Source: JASJBU01 sp963797085
Lineage (GTDB): Bacteria > Pseudomonadota > Gammaproteobacteria > Chromatiales > Chromatiaceae
DNA length: 64,000 nucleotides
Direction of reading: 5' to 3'
Assembly: GCA_963797085.1 (NCBI GenBank)
Contig: CAWCOA010000001.1
Span: 237,859 to 301,858, forward strand
The notes below the pieces were generated by a model. It had not been told where the DNA came from. It was given only the letters and a program-made list of their open reading frames with translations, and did no database searches. Below are positions 8,484 to 18,161 of the stretch, piece after piece. Position numbers and translations under genes: made by a program. Each line of letters starts with the position of its first letter. Within the stretch, counting starts at the first letter, position 1.

Positions 8484-9530
8484 TCAGAAAAGATTGTTTC
8501 CGGCAGTAGCTGAGCTGTCAGCGAGTATCGCGGACTCTGAGAAGGTAGCAGGCAGGCGATTATGCTCACTGCTTTTACCTGCCCTTGCGCCATGTGCGAT
8601 CAAGATCGCCACGACACCTTGGTGACCTTCCTTTTCAGCCCTGTCGAGTGCCGTTTGGCCACGCTTGTCTTTGGCATTCAGATTGACGCCATGGGTTATC
8701 AGCAACTCTGCAATGGTTTCATGTCCGGCAATTGCGGCTTTATGCAGCGGAGTATGGCCTCGGCGTGATTTTGCATTGATATCCGCTCCCGCTTCGAGCA
8801 ATGCCTTGACCACCTCTTCACGACCGTAAAAGGCCGCATCATGCAGAGGGGTCCAGTCCAGATTATCCAGTGCGGCAAGATCGGCATGATGCTCGATCAG
8901 TAATCTGACAATTTCCACATGGCCCATTATCGCTGCGCGATGCAGGGGACCTTCACCCGAAGATCTTGCATTCACATCCGCTCCATCGCTGATCAACTGT
9001 CTCGCGACCGCAACATGACCTTCATCGGCAGCCCGATCCAGAGGCGTGTGGCCTCGCTTATTCTTTGCATTCAGGTCGGCGCCATGCTGGTATAGCAGAT
9101 GAGCTATCTTCGCATTACCGCTATTAGCCGCGAAATGCAGGGGGGTGTGACCATGCTTATCCATGACACTGACATCAGCACCCTTGTCAATCAACAGTTC
9201 AGCAATTTTGTAGTGTCCATTTTGAACGGCTTTGTGTAAGGGCGTCTGTCGATAGTGGGTTCTGGCATCGATTTGCGCGCCATTTTCGATCAACAGCCGG
9301 GCAATTTTTATAAAGCCCTTACTAGCCGCATCGTGTAAAGGGGTCGCCCCGGACTCATTGTGCACATTCAGGTCTTTTTGCCAATGGATGTGTCGCTCAA
9401 CTTCCGCAATATTTCCCATCAGCACGGCGTTGTGCAGGGTTTCTGTGGGTTGAGGCGGACTACAGCCGGTGGACAAGCCAATGACTAGCAGAAGGAGTAG
9501 AAAGTTAATTTGTGGATACTGAGTGTTCAT
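8484..9530 (-). CDS. Ankyrin-repeat lipoprotein
   Basis: A 348-residue protein with a lipoprotein signal (hydrophobic 10-20, lipobox LSTGC with C23), so it should be anchored in the envelope. About nine ankyrin repeats fill residues 33-315, each with the G-x-TPLHxAAxxGH...LLxxGAD pattern (for example GATPLHDAASKGF, GHTPLHFAANSGN, GQTALDRAEKEGH). Ankyrin arrays bind other proteins. A periplasmic or surface array in a gammaproteobacterium often shields an envelope enzyme or mediates contact with a host. It converges on the RTX gene. The ligand cannot be read from sequence. Confidence 0.85.
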   Translation of the reverse strand: MNTQYPQINFLLLLLVIGLSTGCSPPQPTETLHNAVLMGNIAEVERHIHWQKDLNVHNESGATPLHDAASKGFIKIARLLIENGAQIDARTHYRQTPLHKAVQNGHYKIAELLIDKGADVSVMDKHGHTPLHFAANSGNAKIAHLLYQHGADLNAKNKRGHTPLDRAADEGHVAVARQLISDGADVNARSSGEGPLHRAAIMGHVEIVRLLIEHHADLAALDNLDWTPLHDAAFYGREEVVKALLEAGADINAKSRRGHTPLHKAAIAGHETIAELLITHGVNLNAKDKRGQTALDRAEKEGHQGVVAILIAHGARAGKSSEHNRLPATFSESAILADSSATAGNNLF

Positions 9531-9879
9531 CTGTTCACCTGCATGGGTATCAGTTTCTAACCAGCCCTCCTTCCTTCCTACCTAACACTATGCGAGTAGA
9601 TTGTTATTATGTCCAATTCCGTTTCATAGAGTTTCTGTCTGGTCAGTCTTTGGCAACAAACATCAGTCTATCTGTATATTATTATACTCCAATTTACCAA
9701 AAATTACGACCGGGTCATTTCGTAGAATTAATAGCGAGCCGTCAGAGCCAGGCTATTACAGGAGCCGGTTTGGCAGGTCAGTCTCTTCATCTATCACCGC
9801 TATCCAGGCAAGCCAAGGTGTATCTCCTGTTCATGGATTATTTTTATCAAGTGTGACCAGTCAAGCAGGGAAAGTCGTA
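9531..9879. other. Intergenic region
   Basis: A 349-bp spacer upstream of the ankyrin gene and downstream of the coiled-coil gene (both minus strand). The open frames here have no ribosome site and no protein-like composition. An AT-rich stretch near 9650-9700 could hold the ankyrin promoter. Confidence 0.4.
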
Positions 9880-10452
9880 TCACCAGGGCGCAAAACTATT
9901 CATAAAGTTCATGGGCCTGCCGATGTTTTGATTCAACCCGGAGACACCATGCGTCATTTGCTGCGTTGCTGAAGTCATTGACCCCATCAGGGTGATCATC
10001 TGTCCCATGCGCCCATCCATAGTTTCTATGTCCTGAGTCATGGTGGCCAGGTGGTCATCTACTTCTTGAATGCTGATCCTCATTTCAACCAGGTTGCTAA
10101 GCATGGGTTGCAGTGCCTCTACATTGCCTGAGATGACCTCCATAATCTCGCCCATGTTCCTGACGCTGACAGTCAGATCATCGAGATTGACTGAAATACT
10201 GTGGACGCTACCAGTGAGTTCATCCAGGTTTAACGTAACCTGTTGCATTTGTCCAGCCATGATGCTCATGTTGATGCCAACGGAATCCGCGATCCTGTGT
10301 ACATCCCCGACAAGATTGTAAATGAGGTAGAAACCATAAGCGGCAAGGGTAAAGAAAGCCGCCATGGCAGGAAAAACGACAATTTGCCATGTGATGGAAA
10401 AACCTTTGCGTTGTTTATCCGGGTCTTCTGTTTTAAGTGTGTTAGCCGTCAC
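9880..10452 (-). CDS. Membrane-anchored coiled-coil protein
   Basis: A 190-residue protein. Residues 1-22 are polar and charged, one membrane span covers about 24-50 (WQIVVFPAMAAFFTLAAYGFYLIY), and the rest is a Met-rich, long helical periplasmic region with regular hydrophobic spacing and near-repeats (VTLNLDELTGSVHSIS then VNLDDLTVSVRNMG). It ends in GRPMNFMNSFAPW. The layout resembles methyl-accepting-protein-like or MCE-associated helical stalks without a signalling tip. I cannot name a family. It stands alone, with long spacers on both sides. Confidence 0.65.
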   Translation of the reverse strand: MTANTLKTEDPDKQRKGFSITWQIVVFPAMAAFFTLAAYGFYLIYNLVGDVHRIADSVGINMSIMAGQMQQVTLNLDELTGSVHSISVNLDDLTVSVRNMGEIMEVISGNVEALQPMLSNLVEMRISIQEVDDHLATMTQDIETMDGRMGQMITLMGSMTSATQQMTHGVSGLNQNIGRPMNFMNSFAPW

Positions 10453-10953
10453 TATTGGTTGATATTCCTAAAAGAATTCAGCAATCGATTTGTTGATGCA
10501 TTCTTACTTCGAGTTTTAATCTCGGTTTTTCGACTCATTAGCATCGGATGAATTTATATCATCCCGTACTTGAGTTGCTTGCATGCATCGTTTAACTGTC
10601 TGTTGTGAAGCTTCTATCCGATGCTATTCATAATAATAATAACCGATTGTAATGATGAAAATATCGCAGACGCCAATCAATCAATGAAATGGTCGGTAAA
10701 ATACCTCTAACGTCACAGAGAGTAATTATCTTAGTAATTATTTATCTGCACAATGTCGTGATACAAATAAGCCAAAAGTAGTATTCATCAGTTCTGATTT
10801 GAGATCGAGTCAGGATGGTTCTGAAGCTGAGCTCGGCCAGCTCTCATTGTTGACGCTGTATCTTCAGTAAACGCCACACTAGTACTCCGCCAAGGCTATA
10901 TTGATGGAGTACCAGTTGGTCTAAGCTAATGGAAGAGAGGCTGGAGAATACCG
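10453..10953. other. Intergenic region between divergent genes
   Basis: A 501-bp AT-rich spacer between the divergent coiled-coil gene and nfeD. It presumably carries both promoters. I see no RNA gene, long repeat or convincing operator in it. Confidence 0.4.
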
Positions 10954-12324
10954 ATGCAAAGCGGGTTCTTATTCCGTTACATGATGCTGCTCTGTCTGAT
11001 GACCGCCGGCATTCTGAACGCTACAGAGATAACGGGTGGCAAGGTTGTCGTACTGGATATAAACGGCATGATTGGCCCTGCCACGACGGATTATGTTGAT
11101 CGCACCCTGAGCCGGGCGGAAAGCCAGAGGGCCGAACTGCTGATTTTGCGCATGGACACCCCAGGTGGTCTCGACACCTCCATGCGGGGGATTATCAAAC
11201 GCATCATCGCCTCCCAGGTGCCGGTAGTCAGTTATGTGGCGCCGGGTGGGGCGCGCGCCGCCAGCGCTGGAACCTACATACTCTACGCCAGCCACATCGC
11301 GGCGATGGCCCCAGGTACAAATCTGGGCGCTGCAACGCCTGTGCAGCTGGGTGGCCTGCCGGGGCCGCAAAAGGGTGCCGCTAAGACAGAGCAATCCGGC
11401 GCAGCAGAGTCCACTCCATCGGCCAAAGCAAAAGACAGCAAAATAATCAATGATGCTGCCGCCTATATCCGCGGACTGGCTGTTTTGCGAGGGCGTAACC
11501 CAGCGTGGGCGGTATTGGCGGTGCGCCAGGCTGCCAGCCTCTCTGCCGAAGAAGCGCTGGAAAAGGGCGTCATAGAAATCATCGCCAAGGATCTCGAGTC
11601 ACTCTTGCAACAGTTGCAGGGCCGTGAGGTAGAGTTGCCGCTGGGCAGCAGGATGATAGACGTGACGGATAAGCCGGTAGAGATCGTTGCGCCCGACTGG
11701 CGCAGTGAACTGCTCTCCATCCTCAGCAACCCTAATGTGGCCTATATTCTCATGCTCGTGGGGATCTACGGTCTGATCTACGAATTCGCCAACCCGGGTT
11801 CGATCCTGCCCGGCACCACCGGCGCTATCTTTCTGCTGTTGGCGCTCTATGCTTTCCATGTGCTGCCAGTCAACTATGCCGGCATGGGACTGATCCTGCT
11901 GGGACTGGCTCTGATGGTCGGTGAGGCCTTCGTGCCCAGTTTCGGCGCCCTGGGGATCGGCGGCGTGATCAGCTTTGTGACCGGTTCACTGATATTGATC
12001 GACACCGACCAGCCGGGTTACGGCGTCTCCTTGCCGTTAGTGATCGGCATAGCGATTGTCAGCGCCTTTCTGCTGGTCTTCATCGTGAGCATGGCCCTGA
12101 AGTCACGCAGACGGCCAGTGGTTAGCGGGCGGGAGGAGCTCCTGGGCGCCAGGGGCTATGCCGTGGAGCCTTTCAGCACTCAAGGGTCGGTGCATGTACA
12201 CGGTGAGATCTGGCTGGCGCATAGCGATATTCCAGTCGCCAAGGATCAACCGATCTATGTCATCGGGCGAGAAGGGATGGTACTCCTGGTGACGCCCAAA
12301 CAAGTCGAGGAGGCCACACCATGA
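10954..12324 (+). CDS. nfeD: NfeD long-form membrane serine protease
   Basis: A 456-residue protein of the long NfeD (1b) class. A signal-type span lies at the N terminus (about 6-23), followed by a ClpP-like protease domain to about 220. The likely nucleophile is S104 in GARAASAGTYI and the general base K163 in DSKIINDAAAYIR, a Ser-Lys dyad by analogy with archaeal 1510-N. Four to five membrane spans follow (245-375), then a C-terminal OB-fold NfeD domain (LLGARGYAVEPF...GEIWLAHS). GGAG precedes the ATG. It overlaps the slipin start by ATGA, and the two proteins are known partners: the protease cleaves slipin near its C terminus. Confidence 0.92.
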   Translation: MQSGFLFRYMMLLCLMTAGILNATEITGGKVVVLDINGMIGPATTDYVDRTLSRAESQRAELLILRMDTPGGLDTSMRGIIKRIIASQVPVVSYVAPGGARAASAGTYILYASHIAAMAPGTNLGAATPVQLGGLPGPQKGAAKTEQSGAAESTPSAKAKDSKIINDAAAYIRGLAVLRGRNPAWAVLAVRQAASLSAEEALEKGVIEIIAKDLESLLQQLQGREVELPLGSRMIDVTDKPVEIVAPDWRSELLSILSNPNVAYILMLVGIYGLIYEFANPGSILPGTTGAIFLLLALYAFHVLPVNYAGMGLILLGLALMVGEAFVPSFGALGIGGVISFVTGSLILIDTDQPGYGVSLPLVIGIAIVSAFLLVFIVSMALKSRRRPVVSGREELLGARGYAVEPFSTQGSVHVHGEIWLAHSDIPVAKDQPIYVIGREGMVLLVTPKQVEEATP

Positions 12325-13082
12325 TCTTTCAAATCTACGCGGTGATCATCATTCTGATACTGGCATTTCTGTTGGCCGCCATAAAGATCCTGCGGGAGTA
12401 TCAACGCGGAGTCGTGTTTCTCTTGGGGCGTTTCTGGAAGGTCAAAGGGCCCGGCCTGATTATCCTCGTGCCGATTATTCAACAGATGGTGCGGGTCGAT
12501 CTGCGCACCATCGTACTCGATGTGCCGACCCAGGACGTGATCTCCCGGGACAATGTCTCGGTCAAGGTCAATGCAGTGGTCTATTTTCGGGTGCTCGATC
12601 CGGAGCGGGCGATCATCCAGGTGGAGGATTTCATGGTTGCCACCAGCCAGTTGGCCCAGACGACCCTGAGATCCGTACTCGGCCAGCATGAGCTGGATGA
12701 AATGCTGGCCGAACGTGATCGCCTGAATCACGATGTCCGCGCCATCCTGGATCAGCAGACCGATGCCTGGGGCATCAAGGTCTCCAATGTGGAAATCAAG
12801 CATGTCGACCTGGATGAGAGCATGATTCGCGCAATTGCCAGGCAGGCGGAAGCGGAGCGGGTCAGACGCGCCAAGATCATCCACGCAGAAGGTGAACAGC
12901 AGGCCGCGGAGAAACTGGTGGAGGCCGCCAGGTTGCTGGCGCAACAGCCTGAATCCATCCAGCTGCGCTATCTGCAGACCCTCACGGAAATCGCCGGTGA
13001 TAAGAGTCATACCCTGGTCTTTCCACTGCCGATGGATCTCCTGGGGTCACTGTTGAAAGGAAAGCAGAACAGCGAAGGCTGA
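12321..13082 (+). CDS. Slipin (SPFH/stomatin family)
   Basis: A 253-residue stomatin-like protein. One N-terminal membrane hairpin (4-22, IYAVIIILILAFLLAAIKIL) is followed by the SPFH/PHB domain (REYQRGVVFLLGRF to about 190) and a charged helix (AEAERVRRAKIIHAEGEQQA) that drives oligomer assembly. It ends with the typical hydrophobic FPLPMDLLGSLL segment, the region cut by NfeD proteases. The start overlaps the nfeD stop by 4 nt, so the pair is translationally coupled. Slipins form ring-like membrane scaffolds thought to organise membrane domains. Confidence 0.93.
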   Translation: MIFQIYAVIIILILAFLLAAIKILREYQRGVVFLLGRFWKVKGPGLIILVPIIQQMVRVDLRTIVLDVPTQDVISRDNVSVKVNAVVYFRVLDPERAIIQVEDFMVATSQLAQTTLRSVLGQHELDEMLAERDRLNHDVRAILDQQTDAWGIKVSNVEIKHVDLDESMIRAIARQAEAERVRRAKIIHAEGEQQAAEKLVEAARLLAQQPESIQLRYLQTLTEIAGDKSHTLVFPLPMDLLGSLLKGKQNSEG

Positions 13083-13273
13083 TCAGTATGGTTGTCTTCC
13101 ACTCGGCGGTTATTAACGTCATGTGATTCGCTGCCATTTCGGTAGAAATCAGCAGCTGCACTCGGAGCGGCATCTATCTATCCTGCCATAGCTGTCGTGA
13201 AGATTTTTTTACTCGTTATGGCGCGTCTGTTACCTTATTCCACTGCTATGAATTTCTCTTTGCAGACATTGCC

Positions 13274-14596
13274 ATGACTCACCCTAAGATGCACAATCTG
13301 ACTCGCCGGATCATGCTTGCCATGGCTGCCGGCGCACTGCTGGGTATTGCCCTCAATCTGCTGTTTGGCGATGAGGGGCTGCTCAGGGATTATCTGATCG
13401 ATGGTCTGCTGTATGTGGTTGGAGCAGTCTTTGTCGCCTCCTTGAAGATGCTGGTGGTGCCGCTGGTTTTTGTCTCGCTGGTCAGTGGCGTCACATCCCT
13501 TGGCAACCTCTCGGCCCTGGGCCGTATGAGCATTAAGGCGATTCTGCTCTATCTATTCACCACTGCGGTGGCGATCAGTATCGCTTTAACTCTGGCCACA
13601 GCAGTTGGTCCGGGTCAAGGGTTCGATGTCTCCAGTGTTCAGGCGACCTTCCAGGGCACGGAGGCTCCGCCGCTTTCAGAGGTTTTCATCAACATGGTGC
13701 CGACCAATCCTGTGGCTGCCCTTTCCGAAGGGAATATGTTGCAGATTATCGTCTTCTCACTGCTGTTCGGTATCGCCATATCCCTGGCTGGTGAACGTGG
13801 TAAGCATGTACTGAGGCTGTTCAACGACCTTGATGCCGTGATCATGCACATGGTTGAAATCATCATGCGACTTGCCCCTTATGGCGTTTTCGCGCTGATC
13901 GCCCGCACCTTCGCCGTCCAGGGACTCGATCTGATTACTCCGCTGCTGGCCTATTTTCTGACTCTCACCCTGGCACTCGGCCTGCATGCATTTATTACCT
14001 ATCCCATGCTGCTCAAGGTATTGGCGGGTCTCAATCCAGTGCGCTTCCTGCGTAAGATGCGTGATCCCGCCACCTTCGCTTTTTCCACTGCAAGTTCTGG
14101 CGCCACCATTCCGGTGACCATGCGTACCGTGGAAGCAAAAATGGGCGTGGATAACTCGATAGCTTCATTCACCGTACCTCTCGGCGCTACGCTCAACATG
14201 GACGGGACCGCCATGATGCAGGGGGTGGCCACGGTGTTTATCGCCAATGTCTACGGCATCGACCTGACTATGACTCAGTATCTGATGGTCATACTGACGG
14301 CCACCCTCGCTTCCATCGGCACCGCAGCCGTACCCGGGGTCGGCCTGGTGATGCTCACTATGGTACTTAACCAGGTCGGTCTGCCGGTAGAGGGGATAGC
14401 CCTGATCATTGGCGTAGACAGATTACTGGATATGATGCGTACCGCCTGTAACGTCACCGGTGACTGCGCCGTTACTTGTATCATCGCAAAAGGTGAGCAG
14501 GCTCTGGACCTGAGCCGCTTTAACGATCCGCATGCGGGGTCGGTGGAAGAAGTGACCGATGTACTCTCCGGGGAATCTACCCGTCCCACCAAATAA
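13274..14596 (+). CDS. Dicarboxylate/amino acid:cation symporter (DAACS family)
   Basis: A 440-residue secondary transporter of the glutamate/C4-dicarboxylate family. About eight membrane spans are evident, and the two hallmark re-entrant/substrate motifs are intact: SSGATIP at 274-280 and NMDGT at 308-312, followed by GTAAVPG and DRLLDMMRTACNVTGD. NMDGT supplies Na+ coordination and the RTxxNVxGD stretch in TM8 contacts the substrate carboxylate. It stands alone, 191 bp after slipin. Whether it carries glutamate, aspartate or succinate cannot be decided. Confidence 0.9.
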   Translation: MTHPKMHNLTRRIMLAMAAGALLGIALNLLFGDEGLLRDYLIDGLLYVVGAVFVASLKMLVVPLVFVSLVSGVTSLGNLSALGRMSIKAILLYLFTTAVAISIALTLATAVGPGQGFDVSSVQATFQGTEAPPLSEVFINMVPTNPVAALSEGNMLQIIVFSLLFGIAISLAGERGKHVLRLFNDLDAVIMHMVEIIMRLAPYGVFALIARTFAVQGLDLITPLLAYFLTLTLALGLHAFITYPMLLKVLAGLNPVRFLRKMRDPATFAFSTASSGATIPVTMRTVEAKMGVDNSIASFTVPLGATLNMDGTAMMQGVATVFIANVYGIDLTMTQYLMVILTATLASIGTAAVPGVGLVMLTMVLNQVGLPVEGIALIIGVDRLLDMMRTACNVTGDCAVTCIIAKGEQALDLSRFNDPHAGSVEEVTDVLSGESTRPTK

Positions 14597-15036
14597 GCGC
14601 CTACGCATACTCATGATCCAGGGATGATGTGTTGATGGCGTAAATCCCTTCGTCAGTAAAGACTCTGCCACGTTTTTAAGATCTGGTTAAGTTTCACCCT
14701 GAGTGAACGATAAGCTTTATCGTATAGATAGGGCTTTATCCATACCACCCACCGCGATGCCATGTAATTGGAGCAGGATCATGGAGTTCACAAATACAAG
14801 CCCAATACTTCAAGTCCAACATAGAAATTCCGCGATACCAGGACCAGGGTCTGTCTGTGTTTATTAGATAAGTGGAAACTGTTTGGTATTGAAAAACCGT
14901 TCCTAGGGTGCGGAGTGATTCAGGAGCAGCAACTGGATCTTACTATGAGATTCACTTGAAGTTGGAAGAGCAACTGGTATTCGGCTGGGGTGAATAAGGG
15001 CCAGGTCCATAGGTAGAATGACAAAAGTATGTTCGA
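14597..15036. other. Intergenic region with one short palindrome
   Basis: A 440-bp spacer upstream of the TonB-dependent receptor. It contains a perfect inverted repeat at 14707-14723 (ACGATAA-gct-TTATCGT) that could be an operator or a weak hairpin. It lies closer to the end of the symporter gene than to the receptor start. Nothing else stands out. Confidence 0.4.
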
Positions 15037-17049
15037 ATGAAAATGACCGGCAATAAACCCCCGAGCAGGCAGTTTTTTTCCATCTCGAATCGTAGACCTT
15101 TAGTGAGCCTTGTGTTTTTACTGCTTGCCTGGACAGCGGTAGGACAGGAATTGAGCTCCACTGAAGATCTATCTGACCTCAAGGGATTGAGCATCCAGGA
15201 ACTACTCGATGTACCGGTCACCTCCGTCTCGCGCAGGCCACAGAAATATTCCGACGCGGCCGCTGCCCTGTTCGTGATTTCGCACGATGACATCCGCCGA
15301 TCCGGCGCCACCAGCATCCCGGAGTTGTTGCGCATGGTGCCTGGCGTACAGGTAGCCCATATCGATGCCAATAAGTGGGCTATCTCGGCGCGTGGTTTCA
15401 ACGGGCGCTATGCCAATAAGCTGCTGGTGCAGCTGGATGGACGCACCCTCTATACACCCTTGTACTCGGGTGTCTATTGGGATGTGCAGGATACGTTATT
15501 GGAAGATATCGAACGTATTGAAGTCATCCGCGGCCCGGGCGCCACTCTGTGGGGCGCCAATGCGGTCAATGGCATCATTAATATCATCACCCGCTCAACC
15601 CATGACACCGAGGGTGGCCTGATGACGCTGGGAGTCGGCAATGAAGAGAAGCTGTCGGCAGCGATTCGCTTCGACACCGCAGTGGGGAATGATGCATCGG
15701 TGCGCTTTTATGCAAAGGGTTTTGAGCGTGATAGTGGGCGTTACTTCACAGGAGAGGAGGCGGCGGATGAATGGCGAGACCAGCGGATGGGCTTCCGTAG
15801 CGATATGGATATTTCGCAGGCGGACACACTGACCCTGCAGGGAGATGTCTACGCGGGGGAAGCGGGGGCTGGCTTGGCCGAAGGCCCTGTTCTGCGCGAT
15901 GCCGAATCCACCACATCCGGTAGTAACCTGCTGGCGCGCTGGACGCGCCGCTTGTCGTCTGACTCCGGTTTAGAACTGCAACTCTACTATGATCACACGC
16001 GACGCTCGAGCGGGTCGCTGAGTGAAGAGCGGGATACTTACAACCTGGACTTTCAACACCACTTCACTCTATCCGACCGGCATACGTTGGTCTGGGGTGC
16101 CGGATACCGCTTGACCCGGGATGATGCCGACAGTGTAACCGGCGGTATCTTTATATTTGATCCGGCGCAGCGTGAAGACGCCACCATCAGCGTCTTCCTG
16201 CAGGACGATATCGCGTTTGCGGATGACGCTCTGCACCTGATCTTGGGTGCAAAGCTAGAGCGCAACGACTACACGGGATGGGAACTGCAACCCAATATAC
16301 GGGCTTTGTGGAATCTATCTGCAAAGACCGTTCTTTGGGCAGCAGTTTCGCGTGCCGTACGCACGCCATCGCGGGTCGATAGTGATGCCATCATAACCGT
16401 CGGACCGGTGGTGGTTTCCGGGAATCCGGACATGCTGTCGGAACGATTGACTGCCTATGAGATAGGTCTGCGTTTTCGGCCCCTGGACAATCTGTTCCTG
16501 GATCTGGCCACCTTTTACAATGATTACGACCGTCTGCAGACTTTCGAGTTAGCAGGATCGTCTTTTGCGCCACCCTTTCATCAGGTCGACGACAATCAGA
16601 TGAAGGGGCGCAGCCGCGGCCTTGAACTGACCGCCAACTGGGATATTTCTCAGGTCTGGCGACTCAAGGCGGCCTATTCCTTGTTTGAGTTGGATCTCGA
16701 ACTCGAGGATGGCAGCACAGATGCGTTCTCCACGGAATTGTGGGGCCGGGCACCCAGGCACCAACTCAGTCTGAGATCTTTGCTGGATTTAACGCTCGAC
16801 CTGGAGCTCGACTTCAACCTGTATTATGTGGATGAAATGCCGGATACGGAGATCCCGTCCTACTTGCGCCTTGACCTCAGACTGGGCTGGCATCCGACGC
16901 CTGACCTGGAGTTAAACCTGATTGGTAGAAACCTGCTGGACGACAGCCATCCGGAGTTCACTGAATTCTCCGGCAACTCGCCGGGACAGGGATTGGTCTC
17001 AACCCAGGTAGAACGCAGCTTATTGGTGCAGGCCAAGTGGCATTTCTAA
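15037..17049 (+). CDS. TonB-dependent outer-membrane receptor
   Basis: A 670-residue outer-membrane protein. After a signal peptide (about 1-36) comes a conserved lead segment (LSDLKGLSIQELLDVPVTSV), the plug domain (about 55-170: ISARGFNGRYANKLLVQLDG, IEVIRGPGATLWGANAVNG, IINIITRS), then a 22-strand-type barrel to the C-terminal aromatic F670 (VQAKWHF). This N-terminal form is typical of receptors encoded next to yfiR and a hybrid kinase, as here. The substrate is unknown; siderophore, cobalamin or a signal molecule are all possible. The gene runs into yfiR after 21 bp. Confidence 0.88.
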   Translation: MKMTGNKPPSRQFFSISNRRPLVSLVFLLLAWTAVGQELSSTEDLSDLKGLSIQELLDVPVTSVSRRPQKYSDAAAALFVISHDDIRRSGATSIPELLRMVPGVQVAHIDANKWAISARGFNGRYANKLLVQLDGRTLYTPLYSGVYWDVQDTLLEDIERIEVIRGPGATLWGANAVNGIINIITRSTHDTEGGLMTLGVGNEEKLSAAIRFDTAVGNDASVRFYAKGFERDSGRYFTGEEAADEWRDQRMGFRSDMDISQADTLTLQGDVYAGEAGAGLAEGPVLRDAESTTSGSNLLARWTRRLSSDSGLELQLYYDHTRRSSGSLSEERDTYNLDFQHHFTLSDRHTLVWGAGYRLTRDDADSVTGGIFIFDPAQREDATISVFLQDDIAFADDALHLILGAKLERNDYTGWELQPNIRALWNLSAKTVLWAAVSRAVRTPSRVDSDAIITVGPVVVSGNPDMLSERLTAYEIGLRFRPLDNLFLDLATFYNDYDRLQTFELAGSSFAPPFHQVDDNQMKGRSRGLELTANWDISQVWRLKAAYSLFELDLELEDGSTDAFSTELWGRAPRHQLSLRSLLDLTLDLELDFNLYYVDEMPDTEIPSYLRLDLRLGWHPTPDLELNLIGRNLLDDSHPEFTEFSGNSPGQGLVSTQVERSLLVQAKWHF

Positions 17050-17070
17050 GGATCTGACGTTCGCCTGACC

Positions 17071-17658
17071 ATGAGTTCTTTGGGCACACCAAACCGTTTG
17101 CTGCGACGCCGCTTAGGTAATTACCTCAGGTCGTTTAGCCTATTCTTGCTGGTGTTATTAGGCGTGGTACCTTCCGGCCAGAGCCGCGATCTGCCAGAGC
17201 ATCAGATCAAAGCTGCTTTTCTGTTCAATTTCGCAGCATTTGTCACCTGGCCGAACAGTATGTTCGAATCCCCTGCCACACCCCTGCATTTTTGTACCCT
17301 GGATGCGAAAAAGATAAGCGATATCCTGGGTCAGCTCATCGTTGACGAGACCCTCAACGGCAGACCCATTGCGCTTGTGCGTTTGCACAATGCAGCGGAT
17401 ATTACTGATTGCCATATCCTGTTCCTGGGAAGAGATGCCTCCTATGGTGCACTCATGCAGGCGGGACTTGATCGCGGCACTCTGACCGTGGGGGATACGC
17501 AAGCATTCATCGAAGGCGGCGGTATGATTGCCCTGCTGCGCAAGCGCAAGCGTATCCATCCGGTGATCAACATGGATGTGCTCGAGGCCTCATCACTTCG
17601 TTTGAGTTCCAAGCTCCTTCGTCTGGCGACCCTGGTAAGGTTTGAGAAAGAGGACTGA
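17071..17658 (+). CDS. YfiR/DUF4154 family periplasmic protein
   Basis: A 195-residue secreted protein. It has an N-terminal signal (LFLLVLLGVVPSGQSRD, cleavage near 40) and the DUF4154/YfiR core: EHQIKAAFLFNFAAFVTWP, FCTLD, GRPIALVRL, CHILFLG, GDTQAFIEGGGMIALLRKRKR and a C-terminal SSKLLRLATLVR. In Pseudomonas, YfiR is a periplasmic repressor of a membrane diguanylate cyclase; other members sit beside hybrid kinases. It is 21 bp downstream of the receptor and is followed by only the stump of a kinase, so its signalling partner seems lost here. Confidence 0.85.
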   Translation: MSSLGTPNRLLRRRLGNYLRSFSLFLLVLLGVVPSGQSRDLPEHQIKAAFLFNFAAFVTWPNSMFESPATPLHFCTLDAKKISDILGQLIVDETLNGRPIALVRLHNAADITDCHILFLGRDASYGALMQAGLDRGTLTVGDTQAFIEGGGMIALLRKRKRIHPVINMDVLEASSLRLSSKLLRLATLVRFEKED

Positions 17659-17674
17659 TTCGACGGTTAAGGCT

Positions 17675-18161
17675 GGAGTTGGCTTGGACGTCTTTCTCAG
17701 TCAGCCATTTACCCTGCAGCAATTACAAGATTTCTTGAAGAAGTGGTTGCCGGATTCTGAGGTCTGTGCTGTCATCATAGTCTCGGACCCATGTTCCCCA
17801 AGCGAGAAATGATAAAGTGCTGGACAACGCTGTTCTGCGTAATATTCAAAAATTGCAGCGCCCGGGCAGGCCGCCGCTCCTGGAACAGGTAATCCACCTG
17901 TATCTGGAGAATGCCCCACAGCTCATAGAGAGTATTCATGCCGCTGTGGCGGCGAGAAATACTGAAACCCTCAGGGTTAGCGCCCACAGCCTTAAATCCA
18001 GCAGCGCCAATCTGGGGGCTCAAAGGTTATCCAGTCTGTGCAGAGAGTTGGAGAAGGCCGGGGTTGAGAATCGGCTGGAAGACGCGGAGTTGCTGCTCGA
18101 TACACTGGAAACAGTCAGCCGCAAAACCTTGCAGGCATTGCAGCAGCGGCTGACTGAATAA
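17675..18161 (+). pseudogene. REC-HPt stump of a hybrid sensor kinase
   Basis: Directly after yfiR the sequence encodes the last helix of a receiver domain (GLDVFLSQPFTLQQLQDFL, then KKWL) and, one frame later, an HPt domain from about 17800 (LDNAVLRNIQKL; phospho-acceptor His in AHSLKSSSANLGA). The frame changes at ...SEK-TGA, where one extra T separates SEK from DKVLDNAVL. The sensor, kinase core and most of the receiver are absent. In the usual TonB receptor-YfiR-kinase locus a full BarA-like kinase stands here, so most of the gene appears deleted. The HPt part (17817-18161, 114 codons) remains open and could still be expressed as a free HPt protein. Confidence 0.75.

Noticed and set aside
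9512..9972. Two plus-strand frames downstream of the coiled-coil gene
   Set aside because: No ribosome sites, partly antisense to real genes, and composition unlike a protein.
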